This document shows, one piece after another, positions 24,244 to 36,531 of a stretch of 64,000 nucleotides of DNA (position 1 is the stretch's first letter; the number at the start of each line of letters is the position of its first letter). The stretch is from positions 14,719,001 through 14,783,000 of the forward strand of contig NC_057924.1 in the NCBI RefSeq assembly GCF_018873765.1, given 5' to 3'. The stretch is from Telopea speciosissima. Lineage: Eukaryota > Streptophyta > Magnoliopsida > Proteales > Proteaceae. The translations under genes were made by a program, and so were the position numbers. The notes below the pieces were generated by a model. That model did no database searches. It saw nothing but the letters and a program-made list of their open reading frames with translations, and was not told where the DNA came from.

Positions 24244-25307
24244 TGTAGACACTGAATTTTGTCACCCCCCCTGGAGATGATGACAACGGGATACAGACGA
24301 TAGACGTCGCACCCCTCTTCCTTCCAGGACCCAAAAAGACAGAGCCCATGGGCCCAGACATGCCCCAAACATAAAAAAAGCCCATTTTGGCCCAAAAAGT
24401 GGAAAAAAGTGGAACCTCACTAACCACAGCACTGTGGACAGTCCCCCACAGCCTCGTGGTGGGCCCCTCCTGGTCCATGAAGGGGTCCCTCTCCCTTCAA
24501 TTAGGGGGTTTTTTGAGCAGAGAGACCCTCCCAGCCTGTTTTTGAGCCTCTTTTTCCCTAATTCTCTCCCTCTTGAGCGTCCGTTGGAGTGAGACTCCAA
24601 AGGCATGGGTAGATCCGTCGATTACCCATTCAAGTAAAGAGCGATTTTTATCCCTCTACTTCGCTATCCCGTCAGTATACGGATAACGAAAATCCCCTTT
24701 GTAGCCATTATTTTGTCCATTTACAGATAACGAAAATACATCCAAAAGAGCCATTACTCTGTTCGAAAAAGCCCGTGTTGGCCCATTAGTCCATCTCCCC
24801 CTGAGCCAGGGGATCATCGAGATCCGAGGTATATTCACATAGAGGTACATTTATTGTATTTCCATCATTTACAATGTAGTCCTTCGTGTTTTATCGTTCA
24901 GTGTATATATTGTAAATGTATGTATAATGTACGTTATGCAATTTCATCATCATAAAGAGAGAATATTTGCCTTTTTAGCATCTATAACAGAAGGACCGAT
25001 TTTTGCTGGGCAAGATGGGTGCCTAACACCTTCCCATGCTTGTAACCTGACCCCTTACGCAAACCTCTGACCAGACTATATGGAGCTCTGTAGCCCATTT
25101 ATGTTCATAACGGATAGGGCTACACCTATTGGGTCCTAGGCCCTAACCCTAGGTGGTGACTCTTCATTTTATTATTTTAATATTTTACGAAGAAAGATCC
25201 CTACCCCATGATGATGTGTCAAAATGATCCCCCCACTTTACCAGACCCAATAGTCTGTCGCCAATAAGGCTGAGGAAACTTCGTCGTAGAGGACCACGGT
25301 ATTTACA
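24244..25307 (+). repeat. Tat element 5' LTR
   Basis: Begins TGTAGACACTGAATTTTGTC and ends GGTATTTACA, giving TG...CA ends. Its partner is 51646-52704. The partner starts TA instead of TG, and it lacks a short block present here near 24830. The U3 part has palindromic CCAC-GTGG motifs and a TATA-like TTCAATTA at about 24496-24504. Confidence 0.93.
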
Positions 25308-25308
25308 G

Positions 25309-25327
25309 TGGCGACTCCACTGGGGAT
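25309..25327 (+). promoter_or_regulatory. Tat primer binding site (tRNA-Arg type)
   Basis: TGGCGACTCCACTGGGGAT starts two bases after the 5' LTR. Its complement matches the 3' end of plant tRNA-Arg (…CCCCAGTGGAGTCG plus CCA), the primer reported for Ogre-like Tat elements. Confidence 0.75.
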
Positions 25328-26638
25328 GTAAGTGGAAAAATGTCTACTTGAGGTCAAGCTTTCTAAATAGATGCTACCGATAAATGCAAGAATATTCTCT
25401 CCAATTTTGTATGAAAACCTGTGTGACTAACTTTTCTGTGTACTAACTGCATCATGCATAGTACTCGAAGTGAAATCAAATGACGAGGGTACTCCCTATC
25501 ATACCTTTACCCCTGGGGAGGTGAGGTACGTCATACTAAGTACTCTGAGATCGGATGATAGCCGCTTCCTGTACCACTTTCGTGCACACACACACAACAT
25601 GGGAACACATTTGCCCCGTGGTTAGTCGTTGAACCCATGAGTAGTCATGGGTAATTCACGGCGAAGCCACAACCCTTGATATTTACTATACGAGTTTAGA
25701 ATCACCAACGAGGGTAATCACTAGTGCGCTGTGGGGTGCTTTAGCTACTCAAAAAAGGCACTAGCACGGTTACTCTGAGATTGTGTGACCTACTCTCCAG
25801 GTATATTAAAAGAACCATGTACCCGTAATTCGCAACCACGAGCGATAGGTATATTGGTCCTATCAAGGGTGACATTTTTCTGTCCTATCAGCCTACCCAT
25901 TGCATGCATCAGGTAGGAAAATAGACCATATATGATTAGGGTACGAAATAAACTAACCCTTGTTAGTTGCAAGAAGGACCGAGTTTAAGGTCACCTGACG
26001 ATTAATCTGGTTTCAATACGAGATGCCACCCGGAGTGGGGAATCCATAGTCCCTCGGAGAAAGATGGAGGTCTACTCCCGTCTAATGGGGTCCTACATGT
26101 CCCTTGAAAATGGGGCATCTCGTATCGATTCAAGATATAATCATCAAGAATCTGAAACTAGGCTTTCTTCTTTGTTTGTTCATTTTTTCCTTTTAAGAAA
26201 TGTTTGGGCGACGATGGCATTTGAAGTAGGGTCTGAGAGAACTTCTATAATATCGGAAGCTCCGATGACAACTTCGATTACTTGAGCCAAATAAAATACA
26301 AAAAAAATGATAAAAATAAAATACAAAAAAAAAGTGATAAAAAAATAAAATACAAAAAAAAAGTGATAAAAATAAAATACAAAAAGATGATAAAAATAAA
26401 TCAAAATATATAAAAAGAAAAGAACAAAAAAAAATGTCCTAAATTATTTGTATAAGCTCTTTTTACTCTTAGTATCTAAATTAGGCTTCCTCTTTCTCTT
26501 AGAAGCACAATTTCGATCTTGCCCATCTGGATCCGACGCGATGGAAGGCTTATCCGGGCCGGTCCATCATTCCTCTCAACCTCCCCATCTTCTTCCCATT
26601 CCTCCAGTTCATCGGCTGAAATATCACTTGGGAACAAT
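25328..26638 (+). other. Tat 5' untranslated leader
   Basis: About 1.3 kb between the primer site and gag. It has no coding domain. At 26285-26430 there is an A-rich imperfect tandem repeat built of 'aaaataaaatacaaaaa' units with period ~35. Confidence 0.6.
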
Positions 26639-27595
26639 ATGGATCCGACAGAAGATCGCTTATCCGAAAGTCATATGGAGCACCAAGTGGAGAGACTGCA
26701 AATAGACATGGCGGAAATGCGGCAACTCATGGCACAACTGGTGCATTCGGTCCAGGAGATTTCTAAAGGAGGATCTACGCCTGGACCCGTAGAACAAGAC
26801 GTGAGAAGAACTGCATCTGCAACCCCCAAAACTCTGATCACCATACTGGTAGAAGAAGGAGATGACAGTCGGTCTTCAGATCCTCCTGAAACTGATAGGG
26901 AAAAGAAGATGAGAGAGAAAGTTGTAGAACTTGAAGTGGCAGTAAAGGACAAGGGCAAAGAAAAAGATGAAGAGGAATTGGTATTCTTTCTTGAAGGAAA
27001 AATCCCTGAAGACTTCAAGTGGAAGCTGGATAAGTTCGACGGCTCAAGCGACCCTAGGGCTCATCTCAAGATTTTTGCCACTATTGCTAGGTCATGGGGG
27101 CTTTCTGAGAACCAAATGGGGCAAGCATTCTTATACTCCTTGGCTGGATCTACGTTGCGATGGTTGACCCAATTGGATCATATCCAAACCCAATCTTGGG
27201 CCTCTGTGGTAAAGGCGTTCACCAAACAATATTCATACAATACTGAGATGGATATCACCCGAAGAGAGCTGGAGACTTTGAGGCAAGAACCAAATGAAGA
27301 ATTCTCGAACTTCATCATGAGGTTCGGAGAAAAGGCTAAAAAAATTTGGAACCGCCTTACAGAGGAGGAGCAGGTCAAAATTCTATTGGAAAATCTGCAT
27401 GGAGAATATCACGAAAAGATATATTATCAGCACATCAAGACATTTGATGCCCTCATGACTAGTGGAAAAAAGATTGAAGACAAGATCTTCAAAGAGAAAC
27501 AAGCCCAAGGTGCAACCCGAGAAGCTACAGGAACGTACTCCAGAAGGAAAAATTCAAGGGCAAATGGAGGGAACGCGATAGGAATAAGTCACTAG
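26639..27595 (+). pseudogene. Tat gag (capsid) ORF
   Basis: The ATG at 26639 opens a 318-residue frame. The N-terminal third is a charged helix-rich region (VERLQIDMAEMRQLM). From about residue 145 comes the retrotransposon gag domain: FKWKLDKFDGSSDPRAHL, WLTQLDHIQTQSW, YSYNTEMDITRRELETLRQ and ETFSNF-type FSNFIMRFGEKAKKIW, matching plant Gypsy gag (PF03732). It forms the virus-like particle that packages the element RNA. The frame ends at 27595, before the zinc knuckle, which lies in another frame, so the original gag is broken. Confidence 0.9.
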
Positions 27596-27687
27596 GTAGA
27601 AAAAGTGCAAGTAGTGACCACTGGGACCACACCCCTCGTTATCCAAGCCAAGCCTGAACCTCCTAAAAGGACTTTTAACTTGGAGGG

Positions 27688-27900
27688 ATGACACCCTCGC
27701 TGTTAATTACCAAGCTAAAAAAGGAAGGGATGATTAGTTTAGTTCCCCCCAGGCCCATGGATCTGAATAATCTACCTGCATGGTACAAGTCCAATCTCTA
27801 CTGTCATTATCATGACCAGAAAGGTCATCACACGGATAGGTGTGTATTCCTCAAGCACGCGATCCAGGACTTGATTGATGAAGGCAAAATAGAACTTTAG
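27688..27900 (+). pseudogene. Tat gag zinc-knuckle segment
   Basis: A 70-residue frame with YCHYHDQKGHHTDRC, the nucleic-acid-binding knuckle typical of Tat gag, preceded by the PRPMDLNNLPAWYKSN linker. It is separated from the main gag frame by stops. Beyond it (27900-29640) only degenerate frames remain, rich in acidic residues (e.g. 28794-29015, 29055-29393), leading to the Copia insertion. Confidence 0.8.
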
Positions 27901-29640
27901 GCAAAACAATGGCCAAATGTCACTGTAAACCCCTTGCCCATTCATGGGGTGAACATGATTCAGGAAGAATCCAAGTAAGTGGATCCTACCTCTTTGATTA
28001 AGCCGATTAAAGGGAAGAAGAAATTGATGAATGTGCGTGCCTATAGAGCAAGCTTGGCAAAAAGGTATAAAGGAGAAAAGAGGTGTCCGGTTCAGAAGGA
28101 GGTTTCTTAAGAGGTTGATCGTCCGGAGTCCCCTTTCTATCATCCGAGGTCAGTAGGCACTACATGGGTGGAATACCCAATACCAGCATGGAAAGCACTG
28201 CAACCGCTTTTGAAAGGGACTTATTCTCCAGAGTCTTCCACAGGGTCGGTAAACATGTTGCAAGAGGAAGCACCGATCAAAGACCCGACGACACTAATCC
28301 AACCTATCCCGTGGTATTTAGGGAAAGATGAGTAGGCACGCCAGATGCGAGCAGAGAAAATGCAAGTTTGCGTCCATTGTGCAAGGACGAATTGCGATGG
28401 GAATGTCCGAATGGGAGGACAATTGTGTGACCATGGCAGAGGCATGGCACCCAACAACCGGCTTCGAAAATTGGACTTCTTAGAATTTGGGTTGGAAGGC
28501 CTCGATGAAGGGGCACCTCTGCGTAAGTACGACTTCTCACCATTCGAAGTTTGACACCTAATTCCTAAAGAAGTAGAAGTGGATGATTTCACCAGGATCA
28601 CACCCAAGCTTCTCAAAGCAGTGTCGGCATTGGCCATAGGTCAAGCTCTTTCAAAATAAATCTCTCTTATCCATATAGGGGGGACACTGATGACAGCACA
28701 GATAAAGCAGGTGACTTGGAAGTCCATGAAGAGTGGATGGAATATGCTGAAGAAGAGTAAGACCCTGTGACAGTTAAGGAGTGATTCTATGCAATGGATT
28801 GGGTAAACAACATCGGAAATGATGACAATGATGATCTAACCAATCTCATCCAGCCCATTCTGCTAAGTGATGATGAAAGCAGAGATGATGAGGAGATGTC
28901 ATCCCCGGAAGCTCCGAGAGGGGAGTGGACTGTGTCTAGAGAAGATTTTGAACGCTGGAGCATGAGTGTCTTCTATCAGATATCAGACATACTAGACATC
29001 TCCATTAATACTTAGGAAGTCCTCTATAAGGCTACTTCTCTATTTCCAGATCTGGTGTGCAACAGTTTCGTGGCGCATTGTGAAAGACTAGTAATGCCAA
29101 ATGAGAACGATGTGCTCGCTCGGACTCTCTACGAGTTGAAAAACATGGCGTGGTTGGCCAATGCCCTAGCACATGACCTATTTGGGGCCCCTCCGGAGGA
29201 CCTTCTCCTATATTCAGATACTTTATCTTACCCTGAACCACCCAGGAGAAGTGAAACGTGGGAAGCATGGGTCAATGACATCAATCTGGGGGAATCTCAC
29301 ATAGACCCAACCGACAACATCCATCCTATGAAGATTGACAATGGAGAGGATTCAGAAAGAGAAGATTCACCCGAAGAAAGTGAAGGCGAGTAGGAAATTG
29401 GGCCCAAAGAGTCAGACGATGAAGAGCCGAAACGGGAGGAAGAAACTGAAGAAGAGAGTTCTGGTGAAGGGGAAGAGCCTTATCGACCAGTAACATGCCT
29501 CGAAAAATATGAGAATATTTGTGGGCCAGTGCCATGGGCTTTACCATTTTAGGTGAATAAAATCCACAGAAATGTTGGCAAAATTCAAGAAATGCTCGCA
29601 AGGATGGCAGTCATAGACGACAAATCCCAAGAGGAGCTTC

Positions 29641-31051
29641 TGTTGGAAAACACATTCCTCCATAAACTGATTTTGATGATAACAAACATAAAGATTAATA
29701 CTAATATTTCAATCTTTAAGCAAGCTTCATAGTCAGACGTTGGAAGCATCAAGCATCCAGGAAAGACTTGATCAACGGAACTCACAACAGAAGAGTTAAG
29801 GAAAAGAAGAAATTTGAAGATTGAGGAACATCTTCTAAAGGAAGCCAAGAATTAACAAGATAAAGACTCTCCAAGAAGATTCAAGTGCATTAGAACACAT
29901 TTCGTTACATGTGCATATCACATTGCACACACATTGCATTCACATGTAAGAGACCCTAGGAGGAACTCATTCCCATGCCCTAGACTCAAGAAACATGGCC
30001 ATTAAAGTGTTAGACAAAAACCTATGAAGTCCCAAGCAAAGTGGACCAAAAATCCCCTTGATGAGACAATCAAAAATAGGACAAGCGTCGTCGGTCGACC
30101 TACGGACTGTCGGTCGACCTACAAAATATAAAAAAACACAGATCTGTTTCCGGTAGCACATTGCGGTTTGCAACCGAGAATTATAGGTCGACCGACACTT
30201 GTAGGTCGATCCATAGTCGGCGACAATCGACCTACACCCAAACTTGGCCTTAACGGCTAGTTTTTCAAGCGACTAGTTTTTGATGGTCGACCGACAACCT
30301 TTATAGGTCGACCGACAATCTAAAAATATGATAGTTTTATATCCGTTGGAAAACAAACAAACTCCAACTTTTGGCTTTATAAAACACATCCAAACAAAAA
30401 ACAAAACACATCTTTTGATAGAAAAAGTGCATAGTACATTTGTGAAAGTACAAAAAGTGAAAATTTGTCATTGAGCTAAATTATTCAATTCAAGCTCTTA
30501 AAGAGATTTTACCAAGCTCTTAACTCTCCACTCTCTCCAACTCATGCCATCAAGGAGAATCATCTAGGAGACTCAAGGTGCATCACTCTCATTCATATCA
30601 TTGAGCACCATCACTCAAAGGGTAAAAGTGTCACTACTCTTTGATAGGTATTTATACCAAACTTCTATTGTATTTACTTGTTTATGCTTTTGATTTGATA
30701 AAGCATTGTTGTATTAATCTAGACCGTACTTAGATTAGTACAAGGACCCTCTCATCCTTAAGAGATTGAAAGGATACTCTTGTCCTGGAACTAAGATTGT
30801 AAGGATCCTCTTATCCTGTTAAAAAGAGTTGTAAATATATCATTTTCCCACCTATTGTATTGAAAGGGAAATACTAGTGGAATTCTCTCAAGGTTGAGAG
30901 GAGTGGATGTAGGCTAAGTTAGCCGAACCACTATAAATCTTGTGCCTCATTTACTTCTGTTTTTTATATTTAATATAAGTGTGCAACCAATCGAAAAAGA
31001 GACAAAATCCACTAGTGGTAACCTAGTCACCCCCCTCTAGGCTACCCAACA
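29641..31051 (+). repeat. Copia 5' LTR
   Basis: Begins TGTTGGAAAACACATTCC and ends GGCTACCCAACA. A TATA box (TATAAAA, 30378-30384) follows a region packed with GGTCGACC and GTCGGTCGAC motifs (about 30085-30325). It matches the 3' LTR almost base for base except in that motif-rich block. Confidence 0.95.
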
Positions 31052-31053
31052 AT

Positions 31054-31065
31054 TGGTATCAGAGC
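31054..31065 (+). promoter_or_regulatory. Copia primer binding site (initiator tRNA-Met)
   Basis: TGGTATCAGAGC lies two bases after the 5' LTR and is complementary to the 3' end of plant initiator tRNA-Met, the standard Copia primer. Confidence 0.95.
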
Positions 31066-31117
31066 GGGAGCTCAAAACTAAGACCATATTATCTTTATAT
31101 TGTGCTAAAAATGATCC

Positions 31118-32312
31118 ATGGCATCATCATCATCTACACACCAAATTGAGGGGCTCAACACTTCTAGGCCACCATACTTTGATGGTAAAGGATTTGCTTA
31201 CTGGAAGTGTAGGTTCAAAAATTATGTGTGTGCTCATGATATTGATGTATGGACTGTGATTGAGGAAGGTCCCTTCTAAATCACAAAAGAAGTTGGAGGA
31301 AGAATTGTACCTAAGGCGAAATCCGATTGGACACCATCGGATAAAACACACATACAACAAAACTACAAAGCTATTGCATTCCTACAATGTGCTCTTAGTG
31401 AAAAGGAATTCAATAGAACTAGTATGTGTAACACGGCTAAGGAGATGTTTGATACTCTTGTGGTTACCTATGAAGGAACATCACAAGTTAAACAACTCAA
31501 AATTGATAAACTTATTCATGAATATGAATTGTTTAAAATGCTTGATGATGAAAGTATTTCTAACATGTTTACTAGGTTTACTAACATTGTTAACAAGTTG
31601 AAAAGCTTAGGAAAGGAATACACCAAAGCGGAGAATGTAAGGAATCTTGAGATCATTACCCTCCAAGTGGAGACCAATGGTGACCGCCATCAAACAAGCA
31701 AAAGATCTAGAGGTCCTACACATGGATGAATTGATGGGTACTCTACAAACCCATGAAGTTGAACTCCTTGAAGATGATAAAGTCATAGAAGTAAAAGAAC
31801 CAAGGAGAAAGTCCATCGCACTCAAGACCTCTTGTGAATCCGAAGAAGAAGAAAGCGATGAAGAGGATCTAGAGAAAGAAATCTCTCTAATCACAAGGAA
31901 GTTCCAAAAATTCCTAAGAAAGAGATGAGGAAGATTCTACAAAGGACAACCATCAAAAGAAAACAAAGGTAAAACATACACAAAAGAAAAACCTTTCAAT
32001 ATTAACAAGGACATTGTGTGTTATGAATGTAGAAAGCCCGGACACTTCAAAACCGAGTGCCCCAAGCTAAAAGAAAAGGAAAGTAGAAAGAAAAAGGCTT
32101 GCACCGCCGAAATATCATGGGATTCAAGTGATAGTGAAGAAGAAAATAATGAATCCGATGAAGAGACCGTCAACTTGGCACTAATGGCTCACAACAATGA
32201 TGATGACGAGGTAAACTCTCCCTATCATAGTTCCTTGTCGATTTGCAATGATGATTTAGAATATGAAGAACTTCAAGAGGCCTTTGAAGAACTTTATAAT
32301 GTTAGTCTCTAA
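31118..32312 (+). pseudogene. Copia gag (broken)
   Basis: The ATG at 31118 starts PPYFDGKGFAYWKCRF, the classic Copia gag opening. A TAA at 31277-31279 interrupts it. The same frame resumes with SEKEFNRTS and MFDTLVVTYEGT through about 31645, where a frame change leads to RSLPSKWRPMVTAI. Another frame holds the CCHC knuckle CYECRKPGHFKTECP (about 32013-32057) and an acidic tail. Gag builds the particle and binds RNA. At least one stop and two frameshifts mean no full protein is made. Confidence 0.88.
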
Positions 32313-32375
32313 GAGGAAGCTTCTAAAAAGGCCTTAGAAAAGGAAGTAGCCAATCTTCTACACAAAATTGATGAG

Positions 32376-32945
32376 TTGACTTCACATGCACACAACCTAG
32401 AAGAAGAAAATAAGAATCTAACATCCACATTGCACACCTTTACTAAGGGTCAAAAGACCTTAGGTACTTTATTAGGAAACCCACAAAAGGGACCTCAAAA
32501 TAAAGAAGGTCTAGGCTATAATGGTAAAAGACCACATCAAGCCAAAGGAAAGGGAAAGATGAGAACTCCAAGATGGAGAAAATCAAACCAAGGCCAAACC
32601 TCACATCCTATTGTATGTGAAAACTGTCATTTACCCGGGCATGAAACTTGCATCGGTGCCTACATTGATGGTAAGGTGATATATAAAGAACCGGATACAA
32701 AAAGGAAGCATCATGCATTCTACTATACTTCTCAAAAGAGGACCAACAAGCCTCAAAGAGAATTTGTGCCCCAAAGGCCACAAAGGCAATATCCCAAGCC
32801 TAAGCCATTTCAACCATATAGGCAAAATGCTTCATATATGCCATATGCACCCCAAAGACCTCAAAATCACTATAGACCAAACACATACACTAGGCCCCAT
32901 GATCACCAAAGGGCCTATATCAACAATAAGTCTTACACATCATAA
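32376..32945 (+). pseudogene. Copia gag-pol linker segment
   Basis: A 189-residue frame with an initial coiled-coil-like HNLEEENKNL, a second CX2C-type knuckle (VCENCHLPGHETCIGAY), and a long low-complexity basic Q/P/R/Y-rich tail (PQRPQRQYPKPKPFQPY). Long linkers of this kind occur in SIRE elements between gag and protease. The frame closes at 32945, before the protease in another frame. Confidence 0.75.
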
Positions 32946-33164
32946 AATTACTATGTTCCATATAGACACTATGAATTTCAAGGGCCAAGAAGAACCCAAA
33001 GATCATATGGACATCAAAAACCTACAACACAAAATCAAAATTCTAGAAGAGCTTGGATACCTAAGGGTATGATCGATCCTAACCTCAATGGACCCATGAG
33101 ATTATGGGGACCAACATATAATTGATTGCTTTTGTAGGTATGCTTAAAGAGCAAGGAAGTAATT

Positions 33165-34043
33165 GAATGGTATATTGATAGTGGATGCTCCAAGCATATG
33201 ACGGCTAACCCCAATCTATTCACCAAGCTAAACAAGTACAATGGAGGAATGGTGACATTTGGGGACAATAGCAAAGGAAAAATCATTGGCATCGGTGAAA
33301 TCACCATTGGAGGTACAATCATATCCAATGTATGCCTAGTTGACAATTTAAAGTATAATTTGCTTAGTGTGAGTCAACTATGTAATATAGGATATAGTGT
33401 CATTTTCAAAACCTCTCATTGCTTAGTGAAAAATTCAAATGATAAGACTATTTTGAAAGCAATTAGGAAAAATAATATCTATATCTGCTTATTGGATGAA
33501 GCTAATTCTAGTAATACATGTCTTGTGTCAAATGATGTTGATCCCTACCTATGACATAGAAAATTAGGACATGTTAATATAAAAGTGATTAAGACCATTG
33601 CATCTAAGAATTTAGTTAGAAACTTACCCAAACTCAAATTTGAAAAAAATCATGTATGTGATGCTTGTCAAAGAGGAAAACAAACCAAGGTATCTCATAA
33701 ATCTAAAAATGAAGTGTCTACCACTAGACCCTTAGAACTACTACACTTGGACTTGTTTGGACCTATTACTACACCTAGCCTAGGCGGTTCAAGTTACACC
33801 TTTGTAATAGTTGATGATTTCTCTCGTTTCACATGGACTCTATTTTTAAAATAGAAAGATGAAGCCTTTGATGAATTTGCATCTCTATGTAAGAGAATAC
33901 AAAACCAAAAGGGATATCTCATAACAACCATTAGAAGTGATCATGGAGGAGAATTTGACAATCTCAACCAATTTGGGAGTTATTGCAATGAACAAGGCAT
34001 AATCCATAACTTCTCCGCTCCTAGAACACCTCAATCCAATGGG
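33165..34043 (+). pseudogene. Copia protease and integrase N-terminal region
   Basis: EWYIDSGCSKHM (GAT of the catalytic Asp at 33177) is the aspartic protease active site, followed by LLSVSQLC. A TGA at 33553-33555 replaces the usual Trp before HRKLGH, the first half of the integrase HHCC zinc site, completed by VCDACQRGK. The integrase core begins LLHLDLFGP (first Asp) and RSDHGGEF (second Asp). A TAG at 33852-33854 breaks the core between them. Protease cuts the polyprotein and integrase inserts the cDNA. Both are inactivated here. Confidence 0.9.
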
Positions 34044-35792
34044 GTGATTGAAAGAAAGAATAGATCACTCCAAGAGACCGCTAGAACAATGATAAATGAA
34101 TACTCTCTTTCAAAATATTTTTGGGCCAAAGCGGTCAATACGGCTTGCTATGTGTTAAATCGTGTGTTAATTAGACCTATATTACTCAAAACACCCTATG
34201 AACTCTATCATAATAAACTACCTAAAGTTGATTACTTTAAAGTGTTTGGGTGTATATGCTATATATTGAATACTAAGGATAACTTAGGAAAATTTGATGC
34301 TAAAGCCGATGATGGCATTTTCCTTGGATACTCTTCAAATAGTCGAGCCTATAGAGTCTTCAACAAGAAAAACTTGATTATTGAAGAATCAATGAATATA
34401 AAATTTGATGAATCTCTTCCTAAAGATAGACACAAGCCATTGGTTGATGATGATGATACATTTGTTGAGATTAGGGAGAGCATCGAAAATTTCTCTCTAA
34501 AAGAACCCGAAGACCAACCAAAGGATCTACCCAAAGAGGTTAGACCTTGGAAAGACCATCCCTTGGATCACGTCATTGGAGACTTAGACAAAAGAATCCA
34601 AACTAGATCTAAAACTCAAGACATTTGCAATAATGTTGCTTTCATATCCAAAATTGAACCTAAAAACATAAAAGAAGCATTGGAAGATAGTGATTGGATA
34701 GTAGCTATGCAAGAAGAGCTCCATCAATTTGAAAGAAACAATGTTTGGGAGCTTGTCCCAAAACCCAAGAATCATTCTATTATAGGAGCCAAATGGGTGT
34801 TTAGAAACAAACTGGATGAAGATGGATCAATCATTAGAAACAAGGCTAGATTAGTTGTCAAAGGATATAATCAACAAGAAGGGATAGATTTTGATGAAAC
34901 CTATGCACCGGTAGCAAGACTGGAATCTATTAGAATGCTACTTGCTTTTGCATGTCATAAAAATTTTAAGCTGTACCAAATGGATGTCAAAAGTGCTTTT
35001 TTAAATGGCTTTATCAGGGAGGAAGTATATGTTGCACAACCTCCCGGATTTGAGGATACAAAATATCCGGATCATGTCTTCAAACTTAACAAAGCTCTCT
35101 ATGGACTCAAACAAGCTCCTAGAGCTTGGTATGAGAGATTGAGTGAATTCCTAATCCAAAGTGGATTTCAAATGGGTAAGGTTGATATAACTTTGTTTGT
35201 GAAACATAAAGGAAAAGACTCTATTATTGTGCAAATATATGTTGATGATATTATATTTGGATCCACCAATGAAAATCTTTGTGTTGAATTTAGCAAATGC
35301 ATGAGTGATGAATTTGAAATGAGTTTGATGGGTGAACTTAATTTTTTCTTAGGACTTCAAATTAAGCAAACCAAAAATGGAATCTTTATATGTCAAACTA
35401 AATACACTAAAGAACTTCTCAAGAAATTTGATTTTGATGGACAAAAGTCATCTAGCACCCCCATGAGTACCTTTCTAAGGCTATCTAAAGATGAGGAAGG
35501 TACTCCCATAGACCCTACATGCTATAGAGGCATGATTGGCAGCCTTCTATATCTCACCGCTAGTAGGCCGGACATCATGTTTAGCGTGTGTGCTTGTGCT
35601 AGATTCCAAGCCAACCCAATGCAATCCCACTTTAGTGCCGTTAAAAGGATCTTTAAATATCTTAAAGGTACTACAAATGTAGGATTATGGTACCCAATGA
35701 ACCAAAATTTTGATTTAATAAGCTTTTCGGATGCCGACTTTGCAGGTGCCATCTTGATCGCAAGAGTACAAGTGGCACATGTCACTTCTTAG
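34044..35792 (+). pseudogene. Copia integrase C-terminal part, reverse transcriptase, start of RNase H
   Basis: The longest surviving frame (582 residues). It begins just inside the integrase core at the third acidic residue (GVIERKNR) and runs through [10 protein letters not shown] and [13 protein letters not shown] follows: [63 protein letters not shown] and the catalytic [10 protein letters not shown]. It then enters RNase H (SFSDADFAG), where a frameshift at about 35745 ends the frame at 35792. The RT core itself is uninterrupted. Confidence 0.95.
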
Positions 35793-36179
35793 GATCTTGC
35801 TTGGTTTCATGGTTTAGCAAGAAACAAAACTCTGTTGCTCTTTCCACTCACGGCCGAGTACATTACGGCGTAGGTGTTGTGCCCAAGTCCTTTGGATGAG
35901 GCAAACTCTCATGGACTATGGGATACATTTTGGTTCATCTCCAATTAATTGCGACAATACAAGTGCAATCAATTTAAGCAAAATCCCATTCTCCATTCAA
36001 GAGCCAAACATATTGATATTAGGCATCACTTTCTTAGAGACACAGTTCAAAAAGGGAAAATTGTTCTAAAATACATTGAAACTGAAAAACAACTTGCAGA
36101 CATCCTCACCAAGCCATTAAGTGAAGAGAGATTCTGCTATTTGAGGAGAGAACTTGGGATCTGCAACCCTTTTGAGTAA
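35793..36179 (+). pseudogene. Copia RNase H C-terminal remnant
   Basis: After the frameshift at ~35745 other frames carry SWFSKKQNSVALST and then, at 35949-36179, RAKHIDIRHHFLRD and ADILTKPLSEERFCYLRRELG, the conserved end of Copia RNase H. The stop at 36177-36179 is the end of pol. It is non-functional as it stands. Confidence 0.9.
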
Positions 36180-36531
36180 AGTGAAATCCTCAAAAAGCCC
36201 AAAAAGCAGGCTGTTAGAGAATTCTGGGCTAAAATCCCATAAAATCCCTGTTTTTGACCTGTCGGTCGACTGACAGACTCATGTAGGTCGATCGACACGA
36301 AAAATTTTCGTTTTTAAACAAGAACCGAGAGGATCTTTTCATTTCCCTCTTCTTTTGTTCGAGACCTCTCCTCTCCAAAACCCTTTTTCTCTGAACTCCA
36401 AGGCAAAACCCTACAAAATCCCTTGAGATTTCACCAAATCCAAGCCCCAAATCACTCTTCCTACACAATCTACCCACTTCCAATCCAAAAATCTCTATTT
36501 CTCTCAAATCTCTAAAAGCCCTAGGTTTCAA

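Noticed and set aside
24262-24606. minus-strand ORFs inside the Tat LTRs (and the counterpart near 51772-52008)
   Set aside because: They repeat identically in both LTRs, are proline- and glycine-rich by composition, and match no known LTR-encoded protein.
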